In this document: positions 43,282-54,726 of the stretch, piece by piece
Layout of the letters: the number at the start of each line of letters is the position of its first letter
Position numbering within the stretch: position 1 is the first letter of the stretch
Assembly (NCBI GenBank): GCA_006503535.1
Contig: QYRS01000003.1
Coordinates: 1,364,001-1,428,000 of the forward strand
Length of the DNA stretch: 64,000 nt
Origin: Arthrinium phaeospermum
Lineage: Eukaryota; Ascomycota; Sordariomycetes; Amphisphaeriales; Apiosporaceae
Reading direction: 5' to 3'
Made by a program: the position numbers and the translations under genes
Notes under the pieces: generated by a model
Databases searched by the model: none
What the model was told of the DNA's origin: nothing
What the model saw: the letters and a program-made list of their open reading frames with translations, nothing else

Positions 43282-45838
43282 TTATTTAGCGTACTTCGCA
43301 CGGAAGAACTTGGCCGCGTTGACCATGTTGACCAAGGCCTCCTTGGTCTCCTTCCACTGACGGGTCTTAAGACCACAGTCGGGGTCGATCCACAGCTGCT
43401 CAGGCTTGAGGTACTGCAGCATCTCCTCGATGCGGTCCTTGATCTCCTGCTCGCTAGGAATACGAGGAGAGTGGATGTCGTAGACACCCGGTCCGATGTG
43501 ACGGGGGTAGGCAGAGTCAACGAAGACACCGAGCAGCTTAGCGTCAGACTTGCTGTTCTCGATGGACAGCACATCGGCATCAAGGGCGGCGATGGCGTGG
43601 AAGAAGTCTTGGAACTCAGAGTAACAGAAGTGAGAGTGGATCTGAGTCGAGTCCTCGACACCAACAGTGGAGAGACGGAAAGCCTTGACAGCCCAGTCAA
43701 GATAAGCCTCACGCTCCTTGCCAGAGCGGAGAGGAAGACCCTCACGAAGGGCAGGCTCATCGACCTGGATAACATCGACGCCAGCCTTCTCGAGGTCGAC
43801 GACCTCATCACGAAGGGCCAAAGCCAGCTGCTCGGCCTGAACAGACTGGTGGACATCGTCACGGGGGAAAGACCATCGCAAACAAGTGACGGGTCCAGTC
43901 AACATGCCCTTCATAGGCTTCTTGGAGACAGAGACAGCGTACTTGGACTCCTTGACGGTCATGGGGGCGGGACGAGAGATGTCACCGACAATGATCGGGG
44001 GTCGCACGCAACGAGAACCGTAGCTTTGCACCCAGGCGTTGGTGGTGAAGGTGTAGCCGTCAAGACGCTCACCGAAGTATTGAACCATGTCGTTGCGCTC
44101 AGGCTCGCCGTGAACGTAGACATCCAGGTCAAGCTCATCCTGGATCTTGACGTTCATGTCGATCTCCTGCTCAATGAACTTGTCATATTGAGCTTCAGTG
44201 ATCTCACCCTTGGTGAACTTGTTGCGCTGAAGACGGATCTCCTTGGTCTGAGGGAAGGAGCCGATGGTGGTGGTGGGGAACAGGGGAAGGTTAAGCTTCT
44301 TCTGCTGTTGGGCAATTCTGGTCGTGAACTCCGACTTGCGGTTGTAGTCAGACTCGGCGATCTTGGCTTGACGGTCCTTGACCTGAGGGTTGTTGGTCCG
44401 CTTGGATGTAGCGCGAGCCTTCATTGACGCAGCGTTGGCCTCAAGCTCAGTTGTGACCTCACTGGCGCCCAGAGTGACAGCCTTAGCGATAGTGGCGACC
44501 TCCTTGACCTTCTCGCAGGCGAAAGCGAACCAGTCCTTAATTTCGTCGTCCAGCTTGTCCTCGGTAGCCAGAGTGTGGGGGGTGTGGAGGAGAGAGCTGG
44601 AGGTGGCGACGATGACACGCTCCTTACCAAGCTTCTGGACAGCGCTCTCGACGGTCTCAATGGCGCGCTGGAAGTTTGTCTTCCAGATGTTTCGGCCATC
44701 GACGACACCTGCGGAGAGGATGGTCTTGGGGCCAAGAGCACCAATGACGGTCTCGAGTTGCTCGGGGTTGCGAACAAGGTCGATGTGCACAGCGTAGATA
44801 TCCTTGGGGACAGCCTCAAGGTTGTGGACGATGTCACCAAAGTAGGTGGTGAAGACGAGCTGGGGGATCTTGTCACCCAGACTGGCGAACTTCTCATATG
44901 TGGGCTTGAAAGCAGCCTTGACCTTGGCGGGAAGGTCGAAAACGAGGGAAGCCTCGTCGATCTGGACAGTCTCGGCGCCAGCCTCCTTCAGCTGGGTCAG
45001 GAGCTGCTCGTAAACTGGCAGGAGCTTCTCCAAGAGGTCAATGGGGTCGACGCTCTGGCCACGGTCGGCCTTGGCCAAGTGGAGGAATGTGACGGGGCCA
45101 ACCAGAACAGGTCGGGTGATGATGCCAGCCTCCTTGGCCTCCTTGAACTCGGCAACAGCCTTGGGGTTGGAGGAAAGCTTGAAGGTCTGGTTGTCTTGAA
45201 GAGTGGGCTTGACGTAGTGGTAGTTCGAGTCGAACCACTTCACCATCTCCAGACTGGGGACATCGACACCATCCTTCTGGTGGCCACGGCCCATGGCGAA
45301 GTACTGGTCAACGGGGTCGAGGTTGGAGGTGGTGTATCGCTCAGGGACAGCCTGTGGACCATCGAGTTAGCATAGCGCTGCGGGGTGGTGGGTATGAGAG
45401 TGGACTTACACCAAAGTCCTGGATCTGGGCCAGAACGTGGTCGTACAGAGCGAAGTCATTGCTGGGGATGATGTTGACACCAGCCTCCTTCTGGATCTTC
45501 CAGTGTGCCTTGCGGAGCCTGCTGGCCTCAGCGAGGAGTTCAGCCTGCGAGAGCTTGCCGGCCCAGTATCCCTCGGTGGCCTTCTTCACTTTTCAATAAG
45601 TTAGCATTGGTTCCAATCATTGCAGTGTTTATTCGATGAAATAAAAGTAGGTTGCAACAGTAGTGACCAGGCATTGCATTGCCTGTACTGTTCAGCCCAT
45701 TCGTCTCCCACGGGATAAACGGACAGAACTCCTTCAAGACATCACCATCGTGAAGGATAATTTGTGCATAAAGAGGAGATACTCACAGCACCTATTTTCG
45801 CCGATACGAGGAAAGCCAAGGACTGCTGATTTAACCAT
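43282..45838 (-). CDS. met6: Cobalamin-independent methionine synthase (MetE/Met6)
   Basis: Transfers the methyl group of 5-methyltetrahydropteroyl-glutamate to homocysteine to make methionine in the cytosol. Three exons on the minus strand (45838-45787, 45588-45410, 45351-43282) give 766 aa, standard for the family. Exon 1 encodes MVKSAVLGFPRIGENRC, the usual first strand; the join gives ENRCLKKATEGYW. The N-terminal domain has IIPSNDFALYDHVL and VPSLEMVKWFDSNYHYVKP. The catalytic C-terminal barrel carries the zinc ligands His and Cys in SHFCYSEF and Cys in WIDPDCGLKTR. The donor GTGAGT was chosen over GTGCTG because only it restores the conserved LKKATE. The start codon overlaps the predicted stop of the zinc-finger gene upstream on the same strand, so the met6 promoter probably lies within that gene or transcription is shared. 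Confidence 0.96.
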
Positions 45839-47608
45839 CTTGTTCATCGGCTTTTCTTTTCTTTCCCTGGAGGTTTGTTGTGTCAGAGTTTTGGGGGAAG
45901 AAAAAAAAGAAAGGTGGGATTGGGAAGCTTGAGGTGTTGAGAAATATATACGTACTCTGGGGGCGGGGGCGGGGACCTGCTCACAGGTCTTTTTGTGGGC
46001 CCTAAAGGCCTTGACGCGGTCGAACTCGGCGCCGCAAACGCACTCGTATCTTTGGGGCTATAATTCACAAGTAGCTACATGTTAGCTTCCGGTATCCAGT
46101 ACAAGCTGTGGCTTGACACGATGACCCCACACATGCATAGAGTTCGCCCCTTTGACTGCTGGAGCCCTAGTCCGATTGAAGCACTCATGGTGTGACTAAT
46201 AGGTATGTAAGAAGTCATACATCCCAAAGAATCAATTCTTCACAGCCAATACCTTCACAGTATAGCTGACGGAATAGACACTGGCATGGCTGACGGAATG
46301 AATGATGGCATAGCTGGCGGACCACTCATGGCATAGTTGACGGAATGAATGATGGTATAGCTGGCGGACCACTCAGGGCATGGCTAACGGGGTGCCGACA
46401 TCAACCAGTATCGTCTGCCCACTTGAGCAGAAACATACATACTAGGAACCATAGAAACGCATGTTCACCAGTCAAGCACGGAGGTAGCTCGCGGATATCT
46501 GGCAGTCATGGCTCACTGGCATGGCCCTTTGGAGAGTGGTGTTTGCAGTATGTCGACTTTGGAGTTGCCGGGAGACATGATAGCCATAATCGTCGAGGCT
46601 TATTGGCAAACTTCGTGGGGTATCCGTTCGAAAAACAGGACATCAGCAGTCAAAGGGGCATTCACGATCCGTGGCATTCCCGACGCGATTGTCGTCAGGC
46701 TCCCAACGTTGAGGTTCAAGTCACGACAAAACAAATTAGTGAAAAGGGGGTACTCACAAAAGCCGGGCACAAACCGCTGGCGCGGTGGTTAGCAAGGGCG
46801 TCGCCTATATAATCTTTGTATTAGCAGTGTCCCTCCAGGATGAGGCACGTGTGTCAGGTGAGGAGCGACATGGCTTTGCAGGTCTCCGCGTATTGAACCC
46901 CCTCGAGACTTCTTGGTGTATGGAGGCATCGAGTCCAATTTTACTCACTGGATCCCTTGCCCTTGCGGGCGGTTTGCCACCCGCACACACACTGGGCGGT
47001 AACACCGGGCGGCAGCGGGGCATCGGCCCGAGTGCCGGGACGTGGCACCGAGTTGGGCTTGCGCTTCTTCGGCTACATGTTCATATAGTCAGTCATCTGT
47101 TTGCATCGTCGTCGATCTACTCATGAGCGTCATCGTTATGGGATAGGCCTGCTTCGACAGTCTTTCAAGCTGATCGGATCAAGCGAGGGTTGCAACGATG
47201 ACCGCTGCCCATCAAGACAGTGAATGAGAGAACGATAGGAGTGCATCTTACAGAGTTGCCGTCTGCCTCAGCCAGAGGTCTTTTCTTCCCACGAAGGGGC
47301 GACGGGGCGAGCAGTTGATGGAGGGCTATTCGCAATATACAAGTTAACACTCGATACCAAGGAGGAGCAACATTGTATAGATTCATGGGGATGTATAGAT
47401 ATACTTACGAACGTCGTCAGGTGCCTCTGGGAGGCTGTCGAATTCTAGTTATGGGCGTCAGTATCATCACAACACACACACAACACCACACACACGGGCA
47501 AACAGTCAACATACGGAATTCGAGGGCGGGAGGGGGCGGGGGGGTTCTCTCTGGTACGAAATTGTACGAAATAGGGGCGCCCGACTGGTCGCTGGTTCCA
47601 TGCGACAT
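45831..47608 (-). CDS. Small two-finger CxCG zinc-finger protein, seven exons
   Basis: Hand-built model on the minus strand: 47608-47515, 47444-47409, 47325-47252, 47072-46949, 46804-46758, 46057-45956, 45866-45831; the phases all match and the total is 513 nt, 170 aa. The N-terminus is Pro-rich (ERTPPPPPALEF), then basic (LRGKKRPLAEADGNS, PKKRKPNS, nuclear-signal-like). Two related modules follow: AQCVCGW...ANHRASGLC and YECVCGAEFDRVKAFRAHKKTC, each Cys-x-Cys-Gly, a spacer, His and Cys, suggesting C2HC zinc binding. The proposed tail, GKKRKADEQDG, is again basic. The last intron (45867-45955) has a CTGAC branch match, a T-rich tract and a CCAG acceptor. If it is not spliced, the frame would run on into met6 in frame. 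I know no named family; nucleic-acid or chromatin binding is inferred. The exon 6 and 7 junctions are the least certain. Confidence 0.6.
46291..46384. repeat. 47-bp tandem repeat, two full copies
   Basis: Units begin at 46291 and 46338 (TGACGGAATGAATGATGG...) and differ at about four positions; partial related copies lie just before (from about 46265) and after. They sit in the 700-bp intron 5 (46058-46757) of the zinc-finger gene. Confidence 0.85.
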
Positions 47609-48596
47609 TTTTGATGCTTGATTCAACTATCTAAAAGCCTACATATGTCTGCATCGCGAGATTTCTTTTCAATAAACATTTGAATTCCTGTTATATCGCT
47701 TGAAGGAAGGCACGCGTTGAACCATGGGTGCATTTCATCGCTCTTTCCCAGGCGAGAGTGCTCTACGTCCCCCTTTAACCAATAAGTGGGCTCCCCGTAG
47801 TCGTTCCTTCCCTTGGAAGAGACTGTGCAAGATTTTTGAAATGCACCATATTGATATTTCCTGTCAACTTCTATCAATTAATGAGACGATAAATTGTTCA
47901 CACATGGCCGTGCCAGCTGTCCTGTAGGAAGATCCCAGGAGAACCGAGTCGCTAACGTGGGATATATCATTGGAGGCAACTATGTGGCCAACGAAGTTTT
48001 GCACGAGTACAAGATGTAGCTAATACTGGACTCATGAATGCATGGGGTCCCTGGGTCTCATAAACCGACCAATTGCGTGTAATTGCTGATTTGGGTCGAC
48101 CTCTTATTCTACGGAAACAGAGGATTCGTTCGAGCACTCATTCTCTAAATGATCGTTGCATACCTTACATATGCAAGTCGATAATATCACACTAACCAGC
48201 AACTTTACATACCTATATGAAGCCAGCCAGAAGCAACTGTATTGCCCATAGACATTTCATATGAACTGTCTTCACAGTAGTAATATATCATGAGTGTCAC
48301 TGTTGAAATCTAAATCACCTCACTCGAATATAGCTAGGTGTACAAGTCAATGATGTTCGCAAATAGTCACATGGAAGCTGATTGGTTTCCAATACTACCA
48401 CAAGAGCATCTCACGGTGCCATATTTGAGCAAGCAGGGTATTCATTAATCTCAACATAATTGTCTATCTTGATACCAGACTTAGGAGTGGAAAATCAGCG
48501 GCCTCCAACGCCCCTAGTCCATCCTCCTTGCTCGATACGACTTAGCACGGCAACGGTGAAGAATGATTCGTAGCCAGCTGTGCGATACATGCAAGC
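47609..48596. other. Intergenic between the zinc-finger gene and the low-complexity protein gene
   Basis: About 1 kb; AT-richer than surrounding genes, no coding signal. It holds the zinc-finger promoter and the 3' UTR of the 1042-aa protein gene. Confidence 0.4.
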
Positions 48597-51500
48597 TTAA
48601 CTCCCATCGTCATCTGCCTGAGCTTCCTCTATCATCTCCATGATAGAAGATCGGGGAACATCCGTGTGCAATCGATTGTCTTGAGGGATTACGCCAAGCA
48701 ATCGATGATATGCGGGGGAATGTTGACGAGTGGTTACGTAATTTGCTTCGCGCTTGAGGAAGATACACTCTCTGCCCAGCTTCATGCATCGAACACTTGT
48801 ATGGGTATGACGACCATCTGGAAGCTGCATCGGCTGTGGATGTGCGCCCTCAGGTTTGTTTTCTATCGACATTTTTGACTCGTACTCGCAGTACATTGTG
48901 CGAGCGCCCTGAGGTTCGCCGATGAGAAAAGCTTGTTGAGAGCCAACGATAGACTGAATGTGGGCGTGATTGAGTTGAACCGCCTGAGGACCCAGGCTAT
49001 TACCTCCGCCGATTAGTTGTGGTTGTATCAAGGCAGGGCCTCTCAGACGAGTGCAACGCCATACCCGCTCAAAGAAATCGTAATCGAAGTCGTGAACGTG
49101 GCAGTCATAGCGATTGGTGATCCAGTCCGGAACGCCTTGTGTCCAGTTCCAATTCTCCAACATGGCCAGGATCTCAATTGCAGACACGAACGGATGGGGG
49201 ATCTGGGACAGAACCTTGGCAACAGGCGACATGCCCTCAGTAATCGGTTTCGTCTTGGCGTCCTTGAGCGAAATGTACTGCATGTATGATTTGCCATTCT
49301 CGTTTCCGTCATACTGGATTTGCAATGCAAGATCTTCAGCTCGTTCCCAGAGACCAAAAGCAAGTGGACCGGGGATCGGCAGGGAGACCAAACGGTTGGG
49401 ATGCGGACCTTTGCCTGGGACGATGGTCTCCCAAGTGACTTGAACCTTTTGACCATGCTTGAGCTGGTCGACTTCGTCAACATCATAGAATCGCTTGCCA
49501 GGTCGCGGATTGAATCGAATTCTGTATCTGCGCGAAGAACTTTCTTCTCCCCAAACCCTGGCGAGACGGGGTCGGGGATAGATGTACTTGTACACCTGGC
49601 CATTGTCATCATGGACCGGAAACCGCGACCAGACGAGCGACTCGAAGACTCGTGCTAAATCGATGGGCATGTCCCAGTTCTCCCCAATGACAATATCGTA
49701 CGGCTCTGTGATGCCGGGCAAGCCTATTTTCTTTCGAGCAATGTCGTGGCAATCTCGAAGGGCCTGGGCAAGAGGAAAACTGCGCGCGACACAAGCCATA
49801 CGATGAGCATTCTGATAGGCAACCTCGTGCTCCTGCACCTCTCTACCATGACGAAGTAAAAGAGGATTGATGCTGTCATCCCAGCTGATCATGCACTGCT
49901 CAGCAACATATCTACCGCTGGTGAACCGAAGAAGAGCTGATGTAGAATGGAAGGACATCAGGCGGTACATGTTGAACGAAAACTTAGTAAGCTGGCGTAT
50001 GAAGCGGCTGATCTGGTAGTGCGCGCTTCGAGTCTCATGATCCCCTTCGACCTCCCCTTTGTGCTGTTCGTAGCGACGAGGTATGTCACCAGCAACACCA
50101 CCATAGCAGCCGTAGACGTGGGTATTGGTGAAGAAGAAGCGGTCTTTTCCTAGAATGGAAGCGCCTTCGATCACCGTTCCGTCAGGCAGTCGTAGTATGC
50201 CGCCGCGAATCTGGCTGTTTACTGGGATGACAGCATGCTCACGTAGGGCGTAAATGTGTTGTTCGAACTTGGCGCATTCTTTGACCTGGTTTTCATCACC
50301 GGGATTGAACGCAACCAGCTGCTCACACATCTCGTTTGGGGGGGATGGCCCATTCTTTAGGAAACCCCAAGAACCCGCATTGATACACCCTATGTTTTGC
50401 AGTTAGTATGTAAAATTGTCGCCAAAAGTCACTCTTTCCCAAATAAAAGGGCTTGAGTATGGGCGCCACGTACCTTCGATCAGCGAGTTGATCAGGCGAT
50501 CTCTTTGCTCTGGGTCGCCCATCTTTAGAAGGACTGATTCGTCAATACGAACATTGTCCGGCATCTGCTGGGAGTTGGTGGCAATGGTTTGGAACCAGGC
50601 ATCGTGCAGTCGATAGAAGACCTCGCCTTTGGTGGCCAGCCGGATGTCGGGTGACTTCACCGGGGCAACAAGACCTTGAACCGCAATTGGCAGTCTCCAA
50701 GGCTTTCCAATTCTGAGCTTCTGCAAAGAAGTAGTACCGCGGCCCAGGCGTTGCCATCCGGGCTGTTGACGGTCGATAGAAATTGATCGAGGACCCCAGA
50801 TCTGGATCTGGACTGTTGGGTTGAGATTTTGAGGAGGTCGGGAGCCAGACTCGAGCATACCATCTGGGCCCACAAAGCTGGTTTTGATCCATACCAGTCC
50901 GACGGCGTCTCTCTCGAACTCCAGAGGCAGCTGGCCGGCAGCCTCATACTTGCGATATGCATCCCTACCCTTATCTGCCGCGATTCGTTTCTTGAAGTCA
51001 TCAGCTTCGGCCTTGTTCACAGACTCCACGGCCTTGAAAGTCCACCACTCTCCGTCGGAGCCTTTCTTGGCCATCACCTGATAACGCGGAGATGGGCCGG
51101 CCAAACTCTCAGGCTCTACGGAACCAGGGCCCAAGCTGTATGTGGTCTGTTTCTGTTGGGCTCCCTGGTACTGTTAGTATGAATGCTGACTCGAAAGGGC
51201 TTCACTTTCTTCTATGAAAAGGGAAACTTACCGAAGATTGGCCTGAGGCAGAACGCTGTCCATGTCCCGGTTGGTTGGAACCCCCAGAGGCGGAACGATG
51301 ACCAGAAAATTGGGACTGGCCTGAAGCAGAACGTTGTCCCTGGCCGGACTGATAGGAGCCTCCAGAGATAGAACGCTGTCCCTGTCCCGGTTGGTTGGAA
51401 CCCCCAGAGGCGGAACGATGACCAGAGAATTGGGACTGGCCTGAAGCAGAACGTTGTCCCTGTCCTGACTGATAGGAGCCTCCAGAGGCAGAACGTTGGG

Positions 51501-51870
51501 CTTGACCAGCAGATTGATACTGGCCAGAAGGACCCGGCATTTGGCCGGAGGAAGACGAGCGCGACATCTGGCCAGAAGGACCTGGCATTTGACCTGAGGA
51601 CGACGAACGCGACATCTGGCCAGGGTTGTGGAAGTAGCCCGAGGTAGAAGATGGAAGCTGGCCAGAAGAAGAAGATTGCGGCATCTGTTGAGGGTTCTGA
51701 AAGTAACCAGAAGTAGAAGATGTCATTTGGCCGGAGGAGGAAGACTGTGGCATCCGGCCCGAGGGCTGATTTTGGCCAGAAGAGGAGCCCTGCGACTGAC
51801 CTTGACCTCTTTGAGGTGGCCAGTGAAATGACGCAGGGCGTTTGCCCTGGTTGTTCCCTTGGCCACTCAT
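48597..51870 (-). CDS. Unrecognised 1042-aa protein with a Gln/Ser/Gly-rich repetitive N-terminus
   Basis: Three exons on the minus strand (51870-51232, 51170-50474, 50389-48597), in phase. Residues 1-213 are low-complexity: SGQMPGPSGQ, QSSSSGQ and STSGYF units, then a 40-residue unit repeated twice (GQGQRSASGQSQFSGHRSAS...). Such S/G/Q-rich sequence is typical of condensate-prone or RNA-binding proteins, though no RNA domain was seen. The rest (residues 214-1042) looks globular: YQVMAKKGSDGEWWTFKAVE, a central block with VQIQIWGPRSISID, then LIEGCINAGSWGFLKN, CAKFEQHIYALREHAVIP and, near the end, IPHPFVSAIEILAMLENWNW. I considered Argonaute because of the Gln/Gly-rich start, but the PAZ and PIWI motifs (catalytic DEDX, QF/V) are absent. 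No P-loop or helicase motif was found. The function is unknown. A TGAGTCA heptamer lies about 275 bp upstream of the start. Confidence 0.8.
51241..51480. repeat. Two 120-bp near-identical coding repeats
   Basis: 51241-51360 and 51361-51480 align base-for-base with fewer than about ten differences and encode a 40-residue unit of the low-complexity protein; a partial third unit follows at 51481. The period is a multiple of three, so frame is kept. Confidence 0.9.
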
Positions 51871-54726
51871 GGCTACTACAACTCACACTGGACTGGTGGA
51901 GATGAAGTAGCAGTCGTTGTTGATGGTGTTGATGGGTGGTGTATGGATTGTGGTTGGCAAAGGATGGGGTCGGACGCAAGGCAGATTTATCTGGAATCGA
52001 TGCCAGAATTATCTGTGTCGGGGAAAAAGTCGAGCAGCAAATGGAAGGAATGAAGGACCCTTAAGTAGGTTACCAGAAGCTCCTGCTGGCATTGAATTGA
52101 CTGATTATAGAATTGCATTCACCCAGGCAACTGTCAATTACTTTGAGTCATATCACGTTGGACAGACACAAGCAACACCTATGGTAAACGACAACTATCT
52201 ACATGTATTCAATCACGAAAACACCACTCCGTAGTGCGCACTTACTTACCATAGACATCTGGGTCACGTAACCTTCAGGTTTCTTCACAGTAAAACCAGC
52301 TTGTACTCAACAAAGAAGAATGATATTTATGACAACCTTCCATTCGAATTTTATCACAAGCCGAATCAAATAGCATACATCTTAACCTATAACCTGGGAA
52401 TGCAACCCCAAGATTTTGCTCCCCTAATCTTTTACGTTGTTCTATGCGGACTGAGTTACTTGGTTCGATATGAGTTGCCCCTAAGCCCAGTACCAATCCT
52501 CGCTACATTTGGAGAGGGGATCAGACCCAAGCTATACTATCCTACATGATAGAACCTATTTGAAGTTTCTAGTGATGAGTGTCTGAGGCCGTGCCAAAGG
52601 TATGGATGGGTATGATCTCTCTCCTATTTGATCAGGGTTGGTCGTCGGTTCGAACATAACCCCTGAGCATGCTTAGAATGGTACCAGCCACCCAGCTGAC
52701 TGCTTAGCCACACAGCTCCAAAGTACCGATACTATGGGAGAACTTGGAAGCACATCAAAGATAATGTGATTTGCCAGGGTCCACTGTACTAGGTACATAT
52801 GATGCTGCCTGTGCTAAGAGTGTGTCCGAAACTCGGACTCCGAATTCATAGTGTGTGGTTAACTGCACCTAGCAACCTTCAGCAGGAGCCATGCAACATG
52901 TATTTCTGCGTGTACCACTAGATCATCTTGCTTATGGGGAGTACAGGGAGCTAGCTAGCCGGGACCCATGTAACAACCGTCCCTTCCATCAAGGACTTCG
53001 ATCAACATGGACCCATAACTTACATGTAGAACATAGGTCGGTGTAATTACTGTTTATTATCACATTCAATTTTACAAGGCCCTTAAGTGATTATTCTACT
53101 GCTGATTGAACCATTTTGACGATGGTTATTCTCTTCTTCAATAGGAGAGATATGGTGGTGTTTGTGTTGGGACAGAGAAGAAAGAGAAAAAGAGGTTTGG
53201 AAAGGGTCGGCCAGCTTGAATCTTATATGGAAGGCTTGAGCTATTGCAGCGGGAAATGCTACCCCGCCCTAAACTAACCCCGCTATGCTTATTAGTACCT
53301 ACGCTGGACCTTTTGGCACCCACAGACCTAGCCCAACACAGACCTAGACCCTGAATCTTGAGAGAACGAGATCGGTGCAATTGCATGGATCATTACTGTA
53401 TATACAATACCGTGAAGCCCTCAAATTGTTCTCTAAAAAGAAAATTGTGTCATACTATTGCCAATTGCTTCAACAAGCAGTCTTGCGTATCATCCTCAGT
53501 CAAATTGAAACTCCGGCAGCGTCACTCCCAATTTTTCCAATAGAAAGTCGCCGATGAGAAAAAAAGCACGCCGTCTGACGTTACTTTCACTAGTCCCTAT
53601 CGTTCCTGCGGCATCGGAGTCAGTGGACTTCAGAGATACTGGAGCAATACACCGCCCTACCACCGGATGAACCCGGTGTCTGGAACTCTCTGCTGGATGG
53701 CTGGAGCCTGCAGGTGCCCAGACCAAAGGATGGCGAATTCAGAAGTTGTACCCCCCTCTACCTGTCAGCTTCCAGCCACCTAGTGACGCCGAGTTTTCGG
53801 GCACTATTGCAGTTGCGTGATGATGCCATCCTCCACCAACAACGACGATCACTTGCGTAAGGGTCCATTGCTAGCCCTTACAAGCCTGGAAGATACTTTG
53901 ACTACCTAATATACACTGTTTGTCTTGTTTTGGAGGGCTTTGCTTTGTGGACAGTTGACTGATCGGGCGGAAAAGAAAGAAGAAAAAAAACTCGTACTAC
54001 TGCTGCAAGGCGGTTGGGAGGCGTCACCCTCGTGCCATATACCCTTTGGCCATTGGCTGGACGCACTCTAGCCGACCCATCCGAAAGCTCTTCGTGTATC
54101 TCTGCTATTCGATGTTGAGGTTATTTGCCCCAACCGACGCCAAGTTGCTTGTTGTTATCTGCTTGGCCACGTATTGATATGTACACATCCATAATGAAAA
54201 CTCAATTGAAAAGAACCGCAGAGAATGTGTCGTTGTAGGGGCTCGCTTTTGCTCGCTTACATGCGAATATACCTGGTGGAAACAGAAGCCAATGTGATCT
54301 GACAGCTCGATGTACATAAGGGGTCAAAAGTCTAAGTTCTCGCCTGTTTATGCAACAGACCGCCGACATTGGGTTAACCGAATACGCGGTAGATAGAGAC
54401 GCAATTGCACCACCTTCCAGACTACCACTGGCGAAAATGCGCTCCAGCTTGGTGCGGGCATGCCAAGGCAACTGCAGTCGGGTTGGACTTTCCTCACGTC
54501 GTTCTCGAGAAGATGAGCACTGCGTAGGCACGATGGAGATCGTTTGAAAATGGCTACACAACGACCAGCACATCCAGCTGTTGGCTGGAAGGTCTATGTA
54601 TTGCCGCAATCCATTGAGCGCCGCTTCATCTCGATTGCGTCGAGTCTTCTTGGAGATCCATGACTAGCTTGTAACGCCTATTCCCTTGACATACTTCGTT
54701 GTGCTTGAGCCGAGCAGAGCGAGGCT
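51871..54726. other. 2.9-kb divergent intergenic region, no gene seen
   Basis: Between the low-complexity protein gene and the 1049-aa protein gene. AT-rich with short frames only. Frames up to 135 codons (54202-54609, minus) show no domain. Confidence 0.4.

Noticed and set aside
45787..45796. Alternative met6 exon-1 donor (AG|GTGCTG)
   Set aside because: It would break the conserved LKKATEGYW join; the GTGAGT donor 8 bases later restores it.
51241..51840. Regular repeats that could suggest a CRISPR-like or satellite array
   Set aside because: The period is 120 bp, a multiple of three, and the repeats are coding; there are no unique spacers.
48597..51870. Argonaute/QDE-2 identity for the Gln/Gly/Ser-rich protein
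   Set aside because: Neither PAZ nor PIWI motifs nor the catalytic tetrad can be found; only the low-complexity N-terminus is similar in style.
52640..52670. tRNA B-box-like GGTTCGAAC
   Set aside because: The bases on either side cannot form a T-stem, and no A-box or acceptor stem is nearby.
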